Shown: positions 1-6,606 of the stretch, in pieces
Position numbering within the stretch: the stretch's first letter is position 1
Layout: every line of letters starts with the position of its first letter
Origin: Sphingomonadales bacterium
GTDB taxonomy: Bacteria > Pseudomonadota > Alphaproteobacteria > Sphingomonadales > Sphingomonadaceae
Length of the DNA: 10,530 nt
Reading direction: 5' to 3'
Assembly (NCBI GenBank): GCA_027489295.1
Contig: JAIYAA010000384.1
Location: forward strand, 1-10,530
Translations under genes and position numbers: made by a program
Notes under the pieces: generated by a model
What the model was told of the DNA's origin: nothing
The model's input: the letters and a program-made list of their open reading frames with translations, nothing else
Database searches by the model: none

Positions 1-314
1 ACATCCCCGTAGATCACGAGGAATGGTGCATCGAGCAGATGCCTGACGAGACGGAAACACCCCGCCGTTCCAAGGGCTTCCTCTTCGACGATATGCTCGA
101 TGGCTGCACCGAACGCCGACCCGTCCCCGAAATGCTCCAGCAGCGCTCCAGCACCGTGCCCTTCAAGAAAAACATAGTCCGTAAACCCCTGGCTGACGCC
201 GAGGCGGACGAGCCGCTCGATCAGGGGCACGCCGTCGATCGGGACCATCGGCTTGGGGAGATCGCCCAAGCCGAGCCGCGTGCCCCGACCGCCGCACAGG
301 ACGACGATCTTCAT
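1..314 (-). CDS. Sugar-phosphate nucleotidyltransferase, N-terminal part (cut by left edge)
   Basis: The first 104 codons of a nucleotidyltransferase of the NTP_transferase family, which joins a sugar 1-phosphate to a nucleoside triphosphate to give an NDP-sugar in the cytoplasm. Visible marks are the N-terminal glycine-rich loop LCGGRGTRLG (residues 6-15), the PKP motif with Lys21, an LGTAG nucleotide-contact segment (81-85), and YGD ending at Asp104, the usual metal-binding aspartate. The C-terminal half lies off the left edge, so sugar specificity cannot be read. The ATG at 312-314 overlaps the epimerase stop as ATGA, which suggests translational coupling. With a GmhA-like isomerase in the same operon, a guanylyltransferase of the HddC kind (D-glycero-D-manno-heptose 1-phosphate) is the leading guess. 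Glucose- or mannose-1-phosphate enzymes are alternatives. Confidence 0.88.
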   Translation of the reverse strand, partial: MKIVVLCGGRGTRLGLGDLPKPMVPIDGVPLIERLVRLGVSQGFTDYVFLEGHGAGALLEHFGDGSAFGAAIEHIVEEEALGTAGCFRLVRHLLDAPFLVIYGD

Positions 315-1249
315 CGATAGCTCGCCCAGATCGCGCGCGCTGCATCCCGAACGGCGTCGTCCGAAGACCTGCTCGCACGCCAGCCCAGCGCGTTGATCTT
401 GGCGACGTCATAGGCGAATTTGGGTACATCGCCCACCCACCCCCGGTCGCCCCCGGAGAATGCGACGGCGGAATCGAGACCACCTTCCTCAAGAACGATC
501 CGCGCGATGTCGGCGACCGTCGTCGTGCTATCGACGCCAACATTGTAGATGTTGAAGCGGTCGCTGCTGTTTTTCCAGACATAGAGGATCGCATCGACGA
601 GATCGCCGACGTAGAGATATGGCTTCTGCTGTGTTCCATCGCCCAGCACACGCAAGACCGAAGGGTCCTGTCGCAGCCGCGTGATGAAGTCGTAGATCGC
701 GCCATGCGTCGCGCGCGGACCGACAACATTCGGGAAGCGCGTGATCCACGCCTGCATCCCGTAGTTTTCGGCGTAAGACGAAATGAACGCCTCCGACGCC
801 AACTTCGCTGCACCATAATGCGAGATCGGTGCGAGCGGCCCCGCGCTCTCGCCCACAGACCCTTCAATCTGACCATAGATCGCTGAGGTAGAGGAGAAGA
901 CGATCTTCCCAATCCCGGCGGCACGCATCGCGTCAAGAACCCGCACCGTCGTCATCAAGGTCCGGTCAAGGTCGACGGCCGGGGTTGCATGGGAGCGGGC
1001 GATATCAGAATTTGCCGCAAGGTGAAAAACGCAATCGAATGCGCCGCCGACCACCAGGTCCCGGAACGCCGGAGCCAGAATATCCAGCTCGACAAATTCG
1101 AAACGCGATTCGCCCCGGAGATGCTGAATGTTCTCCGTCGTGCCAAGCGACAGATCATCCACGCCAACGACGACGTGCCCGTCGTCCAGCAGAGCATCGC
1201 ATAAATGGCTACCGATGAAGCCGGCAGCACCTGTAACCAAAATTTTCAC
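311..1249 (-). CDS. NAD-dependent epimerase/dehydratase (extended SDR, sugar nucleotide)
   Basis: A 312-residue extended short-chain dehydrogenase/reductase, normal length for the family, that should act on an NDP-sugar in the cytoplasm (4-epimerase, 4,6-dehydratase or reductase chemistry). The Rossmann motif GAAGFIG is at residues 7-13, the DD after strand 2 (31-32) fits NAD binding, the HLAAN motif is at 76-80, the catalytic serine/threonine lies at about 119-121, and the YxxxK pair is Tyr145/Lys149. The RFPNVVGPR segment (171-179) matches the substrate-side strand of sugar epimerases. The start is GTG, preceded by GGGGTG four bases upstream. It lies 39 bases after the SIS gene, and its stop overlaps the nucleotidyltransferase start by four bases. 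The exact substrate and product cannot be told; a GDP-heptose-type sugar is an inference from the neighbours. Confidence 0.92.
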   Translation of the reverse strand: MKILVTGAAGFIGSHLCDALLDDGHVVVGVDDLSLGTTENIQHLRGESRFEFVELDILAPAFRDLVVGGAFDCVFHLAANSDIARSHATPAVDLDRTLMTTVRVLDAMRAAGIGKIVFSSTSAIYGQIEGSVGESAGPLAPISHYGAAKLASEAFISSYAENYGMQAWITRFPNVVGPRATHGAIYDFITRLRQDPSVLRVLGDGTQQKPYLYVGDLVDAILYVWKNSSDRFNIYNVGVDSTTTVADIARIVLEEGGLDSAVAFSGGDRGWVGDVPKFAYDVAKINALGWRASRSSDDAVRDAARAIWASYR

Positions 1250-1288
1250 AATTCACCCCGGCTGATTGCAGTATCTTTTAACAACGAA

Positions 1289-1909
1289 TCAGGACTTTGC
1301 CTTGTCGCGCTGGATGGCGATGAACTGGGCGATGACATGCATGACGGCCTGGTGCACGTCTTCCACGATGCCATAGTTGGCGACGTCGACGTGGATCGAG
1401 ATGTCGCTCGTGCTCGCGAGCGCGCCGCCCGAAAAGCCGCTGAGCCCGACGACCGTTACGCCCTGCGCCTTCGCGAACTCGACAGCCTGCACGATGTTCG
1501 GGCTATTCCCGGAAGACGAAATCGCGATCAGCACGTCGCCAGACTCGCAGAAAAAGTCCACCTGTGTGGTAAAGACCTTTTCGAAACCGTAATCGTTGGC
1601 GATTGCGGAATACAGCGCCACGTTGGACGACAAGGAGTGGGTCTTGATCGCGCGGTGGCCCTCGGCGTTCGTGCCTTTCGTCCAGTCGCAGCACAGATGG
1701 TCGGCAATCGCGGCCGAACCACCGTTACCAATGACGTAGATCCGGTTGCCCCGATCCGTCGCCCCGAGAATTGCCGAACGAGCAGCATCGACTGCATCGC
1801 TGTCAAGAGAGAGCAAGGCGCTACGCAGCGATTCAGCGTAATCGGCAATATAGGTCTTGATGGACGAGCTATCGAAGAGCGCGTTGCGATGACGAGGGTC
1901 CAGGTTCAA
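1289..1909 (-). CDS. SIS-domain sugar-phosphate isomerase, GmhA-like
   Basis: A 206-residue single SIS-domain protein, close to the length of phosphoheptose isomerases. GmhA converts sedoheptulose 7-phosphate to D-glycero-D-manno-heptose 7-phosphate, the first step to ADP- and GDP-heptoses. The phosphate-binding motifs are clear: GNGGSA (61-66) and SSSGNSPN (131-138). A VEDVHQ segment (182-187) supplies the C-terminal Glu/His seen in GmhA proteins. His71 and Asp75 occupy the HxxxE position of E. coli GmhA as I recall it, so the acidic residue differs (Asp for Glu). The start is TTG at 1907-1909, supported by a strong AAGGGAG seven bases upstream and by the lack of an ATG at the N-terminus. 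It follows the sulfotransferase gene after 32 bases. It could also be an isomerase for another phosphorylated sugar. Confidence 0.88.
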   Translation of the reverse strand: MNLDPRHRNALFDSSSIKTYIADYAESLRSALLSLDSDAVDAARSAILGATDRGNRIYVIGNGGSAAIADHLCCDWTKGTNAEGHRAIKTHSLSSNVALYSAIANDYGFEKVFTTQVDFFCESGDVLIAISSSGNSPNIVQAVEFAKAQGVTVVGLSGFSGGALASTSDISIHVDVANYGIVEDVHQAVMHVIAQFIAIQRDKAKS

Positions 1910-1916
1910 TGTAAAA

Positions 1917-1923
1917 CTCCCTT
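1917..1923 (-). promoter_or_regulatory. Ribosome binding site deciding a TTG start
   Basis: The minus strand reads AAGGGAG, then seven bases, then TTG. This strong Shine-Dalgarno match sits in the 32-base gap after the sulfotransferase gene and is the main reason to accept the TTG start of the SIS gene. Confidence 0.75.
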
Positions 1924-1941
1924 AAACTCAATCTATATGTA

Positions 1942-4500
1942 TCAGCGTAGAGGACGGCCTTCGTCCAAACCATGATGAATATAGTGGCGAAGCGGGTCAT
2001 GGCCCTCAGCCAAAACATCTGGATTCGCATTCAAATATGCGTCTGCGTCAAAAAGTCCGCGCGATACAAGACGCTTGAACATCTTCTTCTTCCGATAGCT
2101 GGCCGGCAGTAGATGCGCCCACCACGGCAGTGGTTGTGCCAGAACCTTTCCGACTTCCTGCAGCCAGTTCGCGCGATCGGCTTCCACATCGTGCCGGCTT
2201 TCAGTCTGCTCCAACTGAACCTCCACGATCCGCCGCATCCGGTCGCTTTCGGAAATCCTGAGCCGTGCCACTTCCAACTCGCGCTCCAGCACAGCAACAT
2301 CGTCGCGCGAAGTTACCATCACCGACTCTACGGGCCTCGAAGGGTGCAACCGCATCGCTTCCAGCTCGCGCGCCAGATGCATATTTTCGGCGCGCAGGCG
2401 CTCGATTTCCCGCTCTTCCGCGCCGCTCTGATCGGTGCCGCCGACGAGCACATCCCATTTGAGTGCCGACCGTAGTGCTGACAGGTCCGGTGCGCGGTCG
2501 GAATGCCCCCCGGCACCCGCAGGCGAAGACACCGAAAGCACTGCAACCGGAGGAGGCGCTTGCGTCGCGCGCTCCAGTTCGTCCGCCAACCGCGCATTCT
2601 CGGCGCGCAAAGACTGCACCTCCTCCTCGACGAGGCTGAGCGCTTGGTCGGCGGTGCCAACGGAGACATCCCATTTCAGCGCGGAGTGCAACACCGCCAA
2701 CATGTCCTCAGTGATCGACGCACCGCTGGCCACTTCCTCCGCCGCTGCTTCGGCGGGTGCCACTCGCTCCTCCTCCAGGTTCGCAAGCTTCCGTGCTGTG
2801 ATAGCGTGCTGGCGCTTTTCCTTCTCGAGTAGGGCCTCCAGCGTAGCGAGCCTCATCTCGTTCGAGTGCCGCAACCTGGCGAGGTCGAACACCCATCCCT
2901 CCGACGCCGCCAGCTGTTGCTTGAGGGACTCGACCATTACATTTGCATCTGCCAGTGCCCCCGCTTGTTCGGAGACAGCAACGCGCAGTGCGTCGGACGC
3001 CGCAAGCGTCTGTGCAATTTCCTCTTGCCGCTGTCGTAGTTCGCTTTCCGAGAGCGACAGGCGGCCTCTCGCCTCAACCAGCTCTCCGTCGCGCCCCGAC
3101 AGTGCTGCTCGCAGCGCCTCCAGCTCCTCCGCGGCCCTGGCGACCTCGGCCTCCCGATGACCCGCTAGCGCCATTGATTCGTGCAGTTGTCCGCGGACGT
3201 CTGCGATTTCGCCCTCCAGCTCAGCGAGACGGGCGTTCGCATCTATCGCTACACGCTCGAAGTCTGCCGTGCGAATCGCCTCGGACGCGAGTTGCGAACG
3301 CACCTCGTCGCGCTCAGCTTGCACTTGCTGCAAGGTCGCCGTCTGGGCGGCCAATTCCGAGATGACGGCGTCCCGCGCGGTCAATTGCTCCCGCAGCAAG
3401 TCGACAGCGCCCTTCGTGTGCTCGACAATCTCCCACCCCTCGAACCATTCCGGGAGGCTGGGATCAACCGTCAGCAGCGCGTTTTGCAGGCGGTCCACCT
3501 TATCGGCGAAATACTGCGCTGCCGCCGCGCGTTCGCGCAATGCCTCGACCTCCGCGGCGAGACGCTCGTTCTCCCCGGTGTTTACCGCGACCTGCCCGGC
3601 GGCGGCATTCGCACCTTGCCCAGCGTGTGCACGCGCCGCGAAAACAAGGGACCCCAGCGCCTGGGAAGCCGCATTCAGACTAGCGCGCACCTTGTCGAGA
3701 TCCGCTCGCTCCCCCTCATTCTCACCTTCGACGGACCAACGATCCAACACGGGGAAGACAACCTTCGTCCATGAAGCTTCCCACGGGTTCGCCACGACAT
3801 CCTGAAGGTCGGAGACATGATGTCGATGGGACGAGGAGAGAAAAGCGCGGATTTCATCGGCCGCCAGCGTCGACCGTCGAGGCCATTCGAAACCGAAATG
3901 TGTCGATATCTTCCCGACCGTGACTTCTGGACTGGCCAGCAGCCGATCATAGGACACGAAGATGCGAGCACGATCGCGGGTCGCCAATTCCGCATCCAGT
4001 GTGTAACGCATCCACAAAAGCTTGGCATAGTCCATGCGGATGCCGTCGCGGCTTTCCAGCGATCGCGCGACATCAATCGGATTCCGCACCGGAATGATGA
4101 TACTCGTTGCGATCTCCAGATGATCAAGCACCGCCAGCCAGAACGTGGCCAGCCGGGCCATGCGTGGATCCTTGAGAACAAAGAAGTTAGAAGCTGGAAA
4201 CTCGGCAGACAGGAGTTCGGCGGCCGCTTCGATCTCACCCCGGAATGCCGGCGCCTCATGCCAATTGGGGTCGAATGCCTGCCAATCGACCCAGCCCGAT
4301 CCCAAGCGCGTTAAAATCGTGTCATTATAATCGGCTATCGCTTGGGATTCCCAATGGCCCAAATCATTGCCAGGCCCCTGTGGCATCAGGGTACGAGGCA
4401 AGTCACAGCCAAGAATATTCATCGTGCGCGAAATTGCACTTGTGCCCGAACGATGCATTCCCAAGACTAAAACTGCGTTTTTCTTTCCAGGGTTCTGCAT
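1942..4500 (-). CDS. Sulfotransferase domain + long coiled coil + C-terminal NPDV motif protein
   Basis: An 852-residue protein in three parts. Residues 1-260 resemble bacterial sulfotransferases that move sulfate from PAPS: 5'-phosphosulfate loop LGMHRSGTS (13-21), GHWES (48-52), VLKDPR (108-113) and the 3'-phosphate segment PVRNPIDVARSL (137-148). Residues about 265-785 are rich in Glu, Ala, Leu, Arg and Gln with heptad-like spacing, a long coiled coil, broken by a Pro/Gly/Ser stretch near 648-668 and holding a duplicated block (605-643 and 677-714). The last about 40 residues (LFDADAYL, NPDV, PLRHYIHHG, EGRPL) match a short motif seen at the ends of some glycosyltransferase-related proteins. 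No signal peptide or membrane segment is seen. The ATG at 4500 is preferred over TTG at 4503 because GAGG lies five bases before the ATG. It is the first gene of the left operon. The acceptor is unknown; sulfation of the glycan is inferred. Confidence 0.85.
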   Translation of the reverse strand: MQNPGKKNAVLVLGMHRSGTSAISRTMNILGCDLPRTLMPQGPGNDLGHWESQAIADYNDTILTRLGSGWVDWQAFDPNWHEAPAFRGEIEAAAELLSAEFPASNFFVLKDPRMARLATFWLAVLDHLEIATSIIIPVRNPIDVARSLESRDGIRMDYAKLLWMRYTLDAELATRDRARIFVSYDRLLASPEVTVGKISTHFGFEWPRRSTLAADEIRAFLSSSHRHHVSDLQDVVANPWEASWTKVVFPVLDRWSVEGENEGERADLDKVRASLNAASQALGSLVFAARAHAGQGANAAAGQVAVNTGENERLAAEVEALRERAAAAQYFADKVDRLQNALLTVDPSLPEWFEGWEIVEHTKGAVDLLREQLTARDAVISELAAQTATLQQVQAERDEVRSQLASEAIRTADFERVAIDANARLAELEGEIADVRGQLHESMALAGHREAEVARAAEELEALRAALSGRDGELVEARGRLSLSESELRQRQEEIAQTLAASDALRVAVSEQAGALADANVMVESLKQQLAASEGWVFDLARLRHSNEMRLATLEALLEKEKRQHAITARKLANLEEERVAPAEAAAEEVASGASITEDMLAVLHSALKWDVSVGTADQALSLVEEEVQSLRAENARLADELERATQAPPPVAVLSVSSPAGAGGHSDRAPDLSALRSALKWDVLVGGTDQSGAEEREIERLRAENMHLARELEAMRLHPSRPVESVMVTSRDDVAVLERELEVARLRISESDRMRRIVEVQLEQTESRHDVEADRANWLQEVGKVLAQPLPWWAHLLPASYRKKKMFKRLVSRGLFDADAYLNANPDVLAEGHDPLRHYIHHGLDEGRPLR
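2359..2472 (-). repeat. Second copy of an ALKWDV coiled-coil repeat within the sulfotransferase protein
   Basis: It encodes residues 677-714, beginning RSALKWDVLVGGTDQ and ending IERLRAENMHLARELE. It matches the block at 2572-2688 at both ends with nearly equal spacing, so it reads as an in-frame duplication rather than chance coiled-coil similarity. Confidence 0.8.
2572..2688 (-). repeat. First copy of an ALKWDV coiled-coil repeat within the sulfotransferase protein
   Basis: It encodes residues 605-643, beginning HSALKWDVSVGTADQ and ending VQSLRAENARLADELE. The period to the second copy is 71-72 residues. The linker between copies (about 644-676) is rich in Pro, Ala, Gly and Ser and is not repeated. 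Confidence 0.8.
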
Positions 4501-4505
4501 CAAAG

Positions 4506-4509
4506 CCTC
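4506..4509 (-). promoter_or_regulatory. Ribosome binding site of the sulfotransferase gene
   Basis: The minus strand reads GAGG, five bases, then ATG at 4500. The alternative TTG at 4503 would leave only two bases, so this site decides for the ATG. Confidence 0.6.
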
Positions 4510-4515
4510 GGCTGT

Positions 4516-4538
4516 TCATTAATTATCAGTATTAATCA
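4516..4538. promoter_or_regulatory. Inverted repeat, possible operator or leader element
   Basis: TCATTAAT, seven bases (TATCAGT), ATTAATCA: an eight-base inverted repeat with one mismatch, also readable as a direct repeat of ATTAAT. It lies 16-38 bases upstream of the sulfotransferase ATG in the AT-rich patch, a position typical for a promoter or a repressor site overlapping one. A GATAAT on the minus strand within it resembles a -10 box, but no good -35 box was found. No regulator gene is in view. Confidence 0.4.
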
Positions 4539-4578
4539 AAATCAATATAGCGATTATCGTAGTCACACGTTGATTAAC

Positions 4579-4595
4579 GGCATGTATTGCATGCC
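4579..4595. repeat. Small perfect inverted repeat
   Basis: GGCATG, five bases (TATTG), CATGCC: a perfect six-base inverted repeat in the divergent intergenic region. It could be a weak hairpin or a binding site; no T-run follows, so it is not a terminator. Confidence 0.35.
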
Positions 4596-4926
4596 TACGC
4601 CCATGAAGTTGCCATGGAACAGAGCATAACCAGTGCAAGATTGCGTGATGCCGCGAAACACTGCGGACTCGCATTGGATGGGCGAGACAATCGTAGTGGC
4701 ATCACCCGTTTCGCTTTTATGGCACGCGACAACTCAGCCCCCACGGCAAGACACTCGTTCTACCCCTACCCCCGTTGTTAGAGGGGGCGCGTCCCATTTG
4801 GCCAGCAGCGACAGCGGCCGATGACTTTTCGCGTTGCGTCATAGCTGCGCGGACCGGCCTCGACAACCATTCGGATGTCCGCATTTTGTCGTGCGCGGAA
4901 TTTGCGCTTGGCCTATGTGTCAATAG

Positions 4927-6606
4927 ATGCAGTCCATCGTTTCCCCATCGGAAGCCCAGCAACCTACGCCGCGCTGGCTCAGCCTCGCAATGTTCGCCGC
5001 TCTGGTGAAGAAGGACCCCGGCGCAGCGCTCAAGGTTGCGCGCTGGCGGCTCGTCGGAAAACGACTCCGCGCCTCGCATTACCTGCGGCAAAACTTGCAA
5101 GGCTCGCCCCACGCCTATTTTTTCTGGCGCTTCCTACAACCCTGCCCGGAGCCAACGAGCATTGCGATCGCCGACGCGGCGAGCAGCACTCACGATCCTG
5201 ACGACATCGCCTTTCGCATCCGCCCGTGGCTGGGCTCCGCAACCCTATGCGCGGTGCAGAAGTTCGGAGAGACCTGGTACGCGATCGTGGCCGCACGCGG
5301 GGCAACGATTCATACGCATGCTGTCGAGGCCTTTCGGCGCGCTGCGATCAAGCGAGCGACGCCCGCCATTTTCTACGCAGATCAGGACGAGCGGGACATA
5401 CGTGGACACCGCTCAAATCCATGGTTCAAGCCAAACTGGGACGAAGCGCTGTTTCTCGCGCAGGATTATGTATCGACCATATGCGCATTGCCGGTCGACG
5501 CCATTCTGCAATCTCCGCAACATTCTACCGATGATCCGGACGAAGCCGTTTATGCCATGATCGCGCACCTCGCGCTGGATCAACGCCACCTCCCCGTGCA
5601 GCACGTGGCGACCATTGGCGCCAGCGTCCCCCCGGGAACCTGGCAAAGCACCCGCGCTGGGCGTATTGATGTGGTTCGCCATTTCGTCCGCCCCGGCGAG
5701 CCCGATAGTATTGCAGCAGGGCCTTATGGGACGATCCGGATCTGCCCCAATGCGCCGCATCCAGAACCTGAAGTATCGGTGGTTATCCCAACCCGTGATC
5801 GGGTAGACCTGCTGAAGCCGTGCATCGACGGCGTACTGCATAAAACTTTCTATACCAATCTGAAGGTAGTCGTCGTGGACAACGGCAGCAGCGACCCTGC
5901 CACACTGCGGTACTTCGAGGACATATCACGTCACCCAAAGGTCGAGATTCTCCCGCTCCCTGGGAGATACAATTACGCGGCGCTCAATAACGAAGCCGTA
6001 CGCCGTTCGACGGCAGAGTTGATCTGCTTCCTGAACAACGACATTGAGATCCTGGGTCCGGATTGGCTGGGCACGATGATCGCGCATGCAACGCGCGAGG
6101 ACATCGGCGCCGTCGGAGCACGGCTGGTATATCCGGACTTCACGATTCAGCACGCAGGGGTCGTGATCGGCCTAGGGGGCGCGGCGGGGCACGCCCACCG
6201 CGGGGACGATCTGGATGGCCCCGGATACTTCGCACAAGCCCATATCACTCGAACGGCCACCGCGGTGACCGCCGCGTGCATGGTCGTGGAACGAGCGAAG
6301 TTCGATCGGGTCGGCGGCTTTGACGCGGAGCGCCTGGCGATAGCCTATAACGATGTGGACCTATGCCTCAAATTGCGCGCGATCGGACTGCGTAACATTT
6401 ATGAGCCTGGGGCAACCCTGATCCATCATGAGAGCAAGTCCCGCGGCAGCGATTTCTCCGAAGAGAACCTCCAACGCTATAGGGCAGAGCTCGCAACCTT
6501 CCAGGAACGATGGCAAAGCCAGACGTTTCGGGACCCCACACACCACCCCGCACTGGATCGGGCGAGCGAGAACTTCAGGCTCAGCCTCATGAATCTACGC
6601 CGATGA
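4927..6606 (+). CDS. GT2-family glycosyltransferase, two-part (rhamnosyltransferase-like)
   Basis: A 559-residue cytoplasmic glycosyltransferase that should add a sugar from an NDP-sugar to a growing glycan. The C-terminal half (about 280-510) is a complete GT2 domain: VSVVIPTRDR (283-292), VVDNGSSD (316-323), the DxD-like LNND (369-372), the IQHAGVVIG block (407-415), the acceptor-side YNDVDLC (474-480) and HHES (500-503). The N-terminal half has YADQDERD (150-157) and NPWFKPNWD (164-172), as in related two-part O-antigen enzymes, and looks like a reduced GT-A-like module without its own PTRxR loop. It is a clear paralogue of the minus-strand GT2 gene. The ATG at 4927 follows an in-frame stop directly and lacks a clear ribosome site; ATG 4990 is possible. 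Its end overlaps the convergent hydroxylase gene by 12 bases. Sugar specificity is unknown. Confidence 0.93.
   Translation: MQSIVSPSEAQQPTPRWLSLAMFAALVKKDPGAALKVARWRLVGKRLRASHYLRQNLQGSPHAYFFWRFLQPCPEPTSIAIADAASSTHDPDDIAFRIRPWLGSATLCAVQKFGETWYAIVAARGATIHTHAVEAFRRAAIKRATPAIFYADQDERDIRGHRSNPWFKPNWDEALFLAQDYVSTICALPVDAILQSPQHSTDDPDEAVYAMIAHLALDQRHLPVQHVATIGASVPPGTWQSTRAGRIDVVRHFVRPGEPDSIAAGPYGTIRICPNAPHPEPEVSVVIPTRDRVDLLKPCIDGVLHKTFYTNLKVVVVDNGSSDPATLRYFEDISRHPKVEILPLPGRYNYAALNNEAVRRSTAELICFLNNDIEILGPDWLGTMIAHATREDIGAVGARLVYPDFTIQHAGVVIGLGGAAGHAHRGDDLDGPGYFAQAHITRTATAVTAACMVVERAKFDRVGGFDAERLAIAYNDVDLCLKLRAIGLRNIYEPGATLIHHESKSRGSDFSEENLQRYRAELATFQERWQSQTFRDPTHHPALDRASENFRLSLMNLRR

Larger units (their letters stand above)
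4501..4926. other. Divergent intergenic region, no convincing gene
   Basis: It must hold promoters for the leftward sulfotransferase operon and the rightward GT2 gene. The left part (about 4515-4575) is clearly AT-rich against the GC-rich surroundings and contains inverted repeats. I could not place a convincing -35/-10 pair for either direction. A short plus-strand frame of 55 codons (4614-4781) has only weak third-position GC bias, no recognisable product and a poor ribosome site, so it is not called. Five C (4769-4773) and five G (4783-4787) flank a nine-base loop and could form a small hairpin. Nothing else was seen. Confidence 0.6.

Noticed and set aside
163..936. Minus-strand 257-codon frame overlapping the epimerase gene
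   Set aside because: It lies in another frame of the same strand, is rich in Arg and Ser with no motif, while the epimerase frame has the full SDR signature.
2572..2688. Coiled-coil protein as an SMC or chemoreceptor homologue
   Set aside because: No ATPase or methyl-accepting motifs; the N-terminal phosphosulfate loop and GHWES segment point to a sulfotransferase instead.
2435..3160. Long plus-strand frames (such as a 241-codon one) opposite the sulfotransferase protein
   Set aside because: The serine/alanine/arginine-rich translation is the antisense image of the glutamate/alanine-rich coiled coil. The minus-strand frame has clear domains and a ribosome site.
4613..4650. GGAAC at 4616 as an EcfG-type general-stress promoter
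   Set aside because: No CGTT follows at 16-17 bases, so the match is only a chance half-site.
4614..4781. Plus-strand 55-codon frame in the divergent intergenic region (start MEQSITSARLRD)
   Set aside because: Third-position GC is only a little over half, well below the real genes here. The ribosome site is poor, no known family is recognised, and it crosses the promoter region.
4717..5112. Minus-strand 131-codon frame over the start of the plus-strand GT2 gene
   Set aside because: It is largely antisense to the GT2 coding frame, shows no family motif and has an arginine- and serine-rich composition typical of shadow frames.
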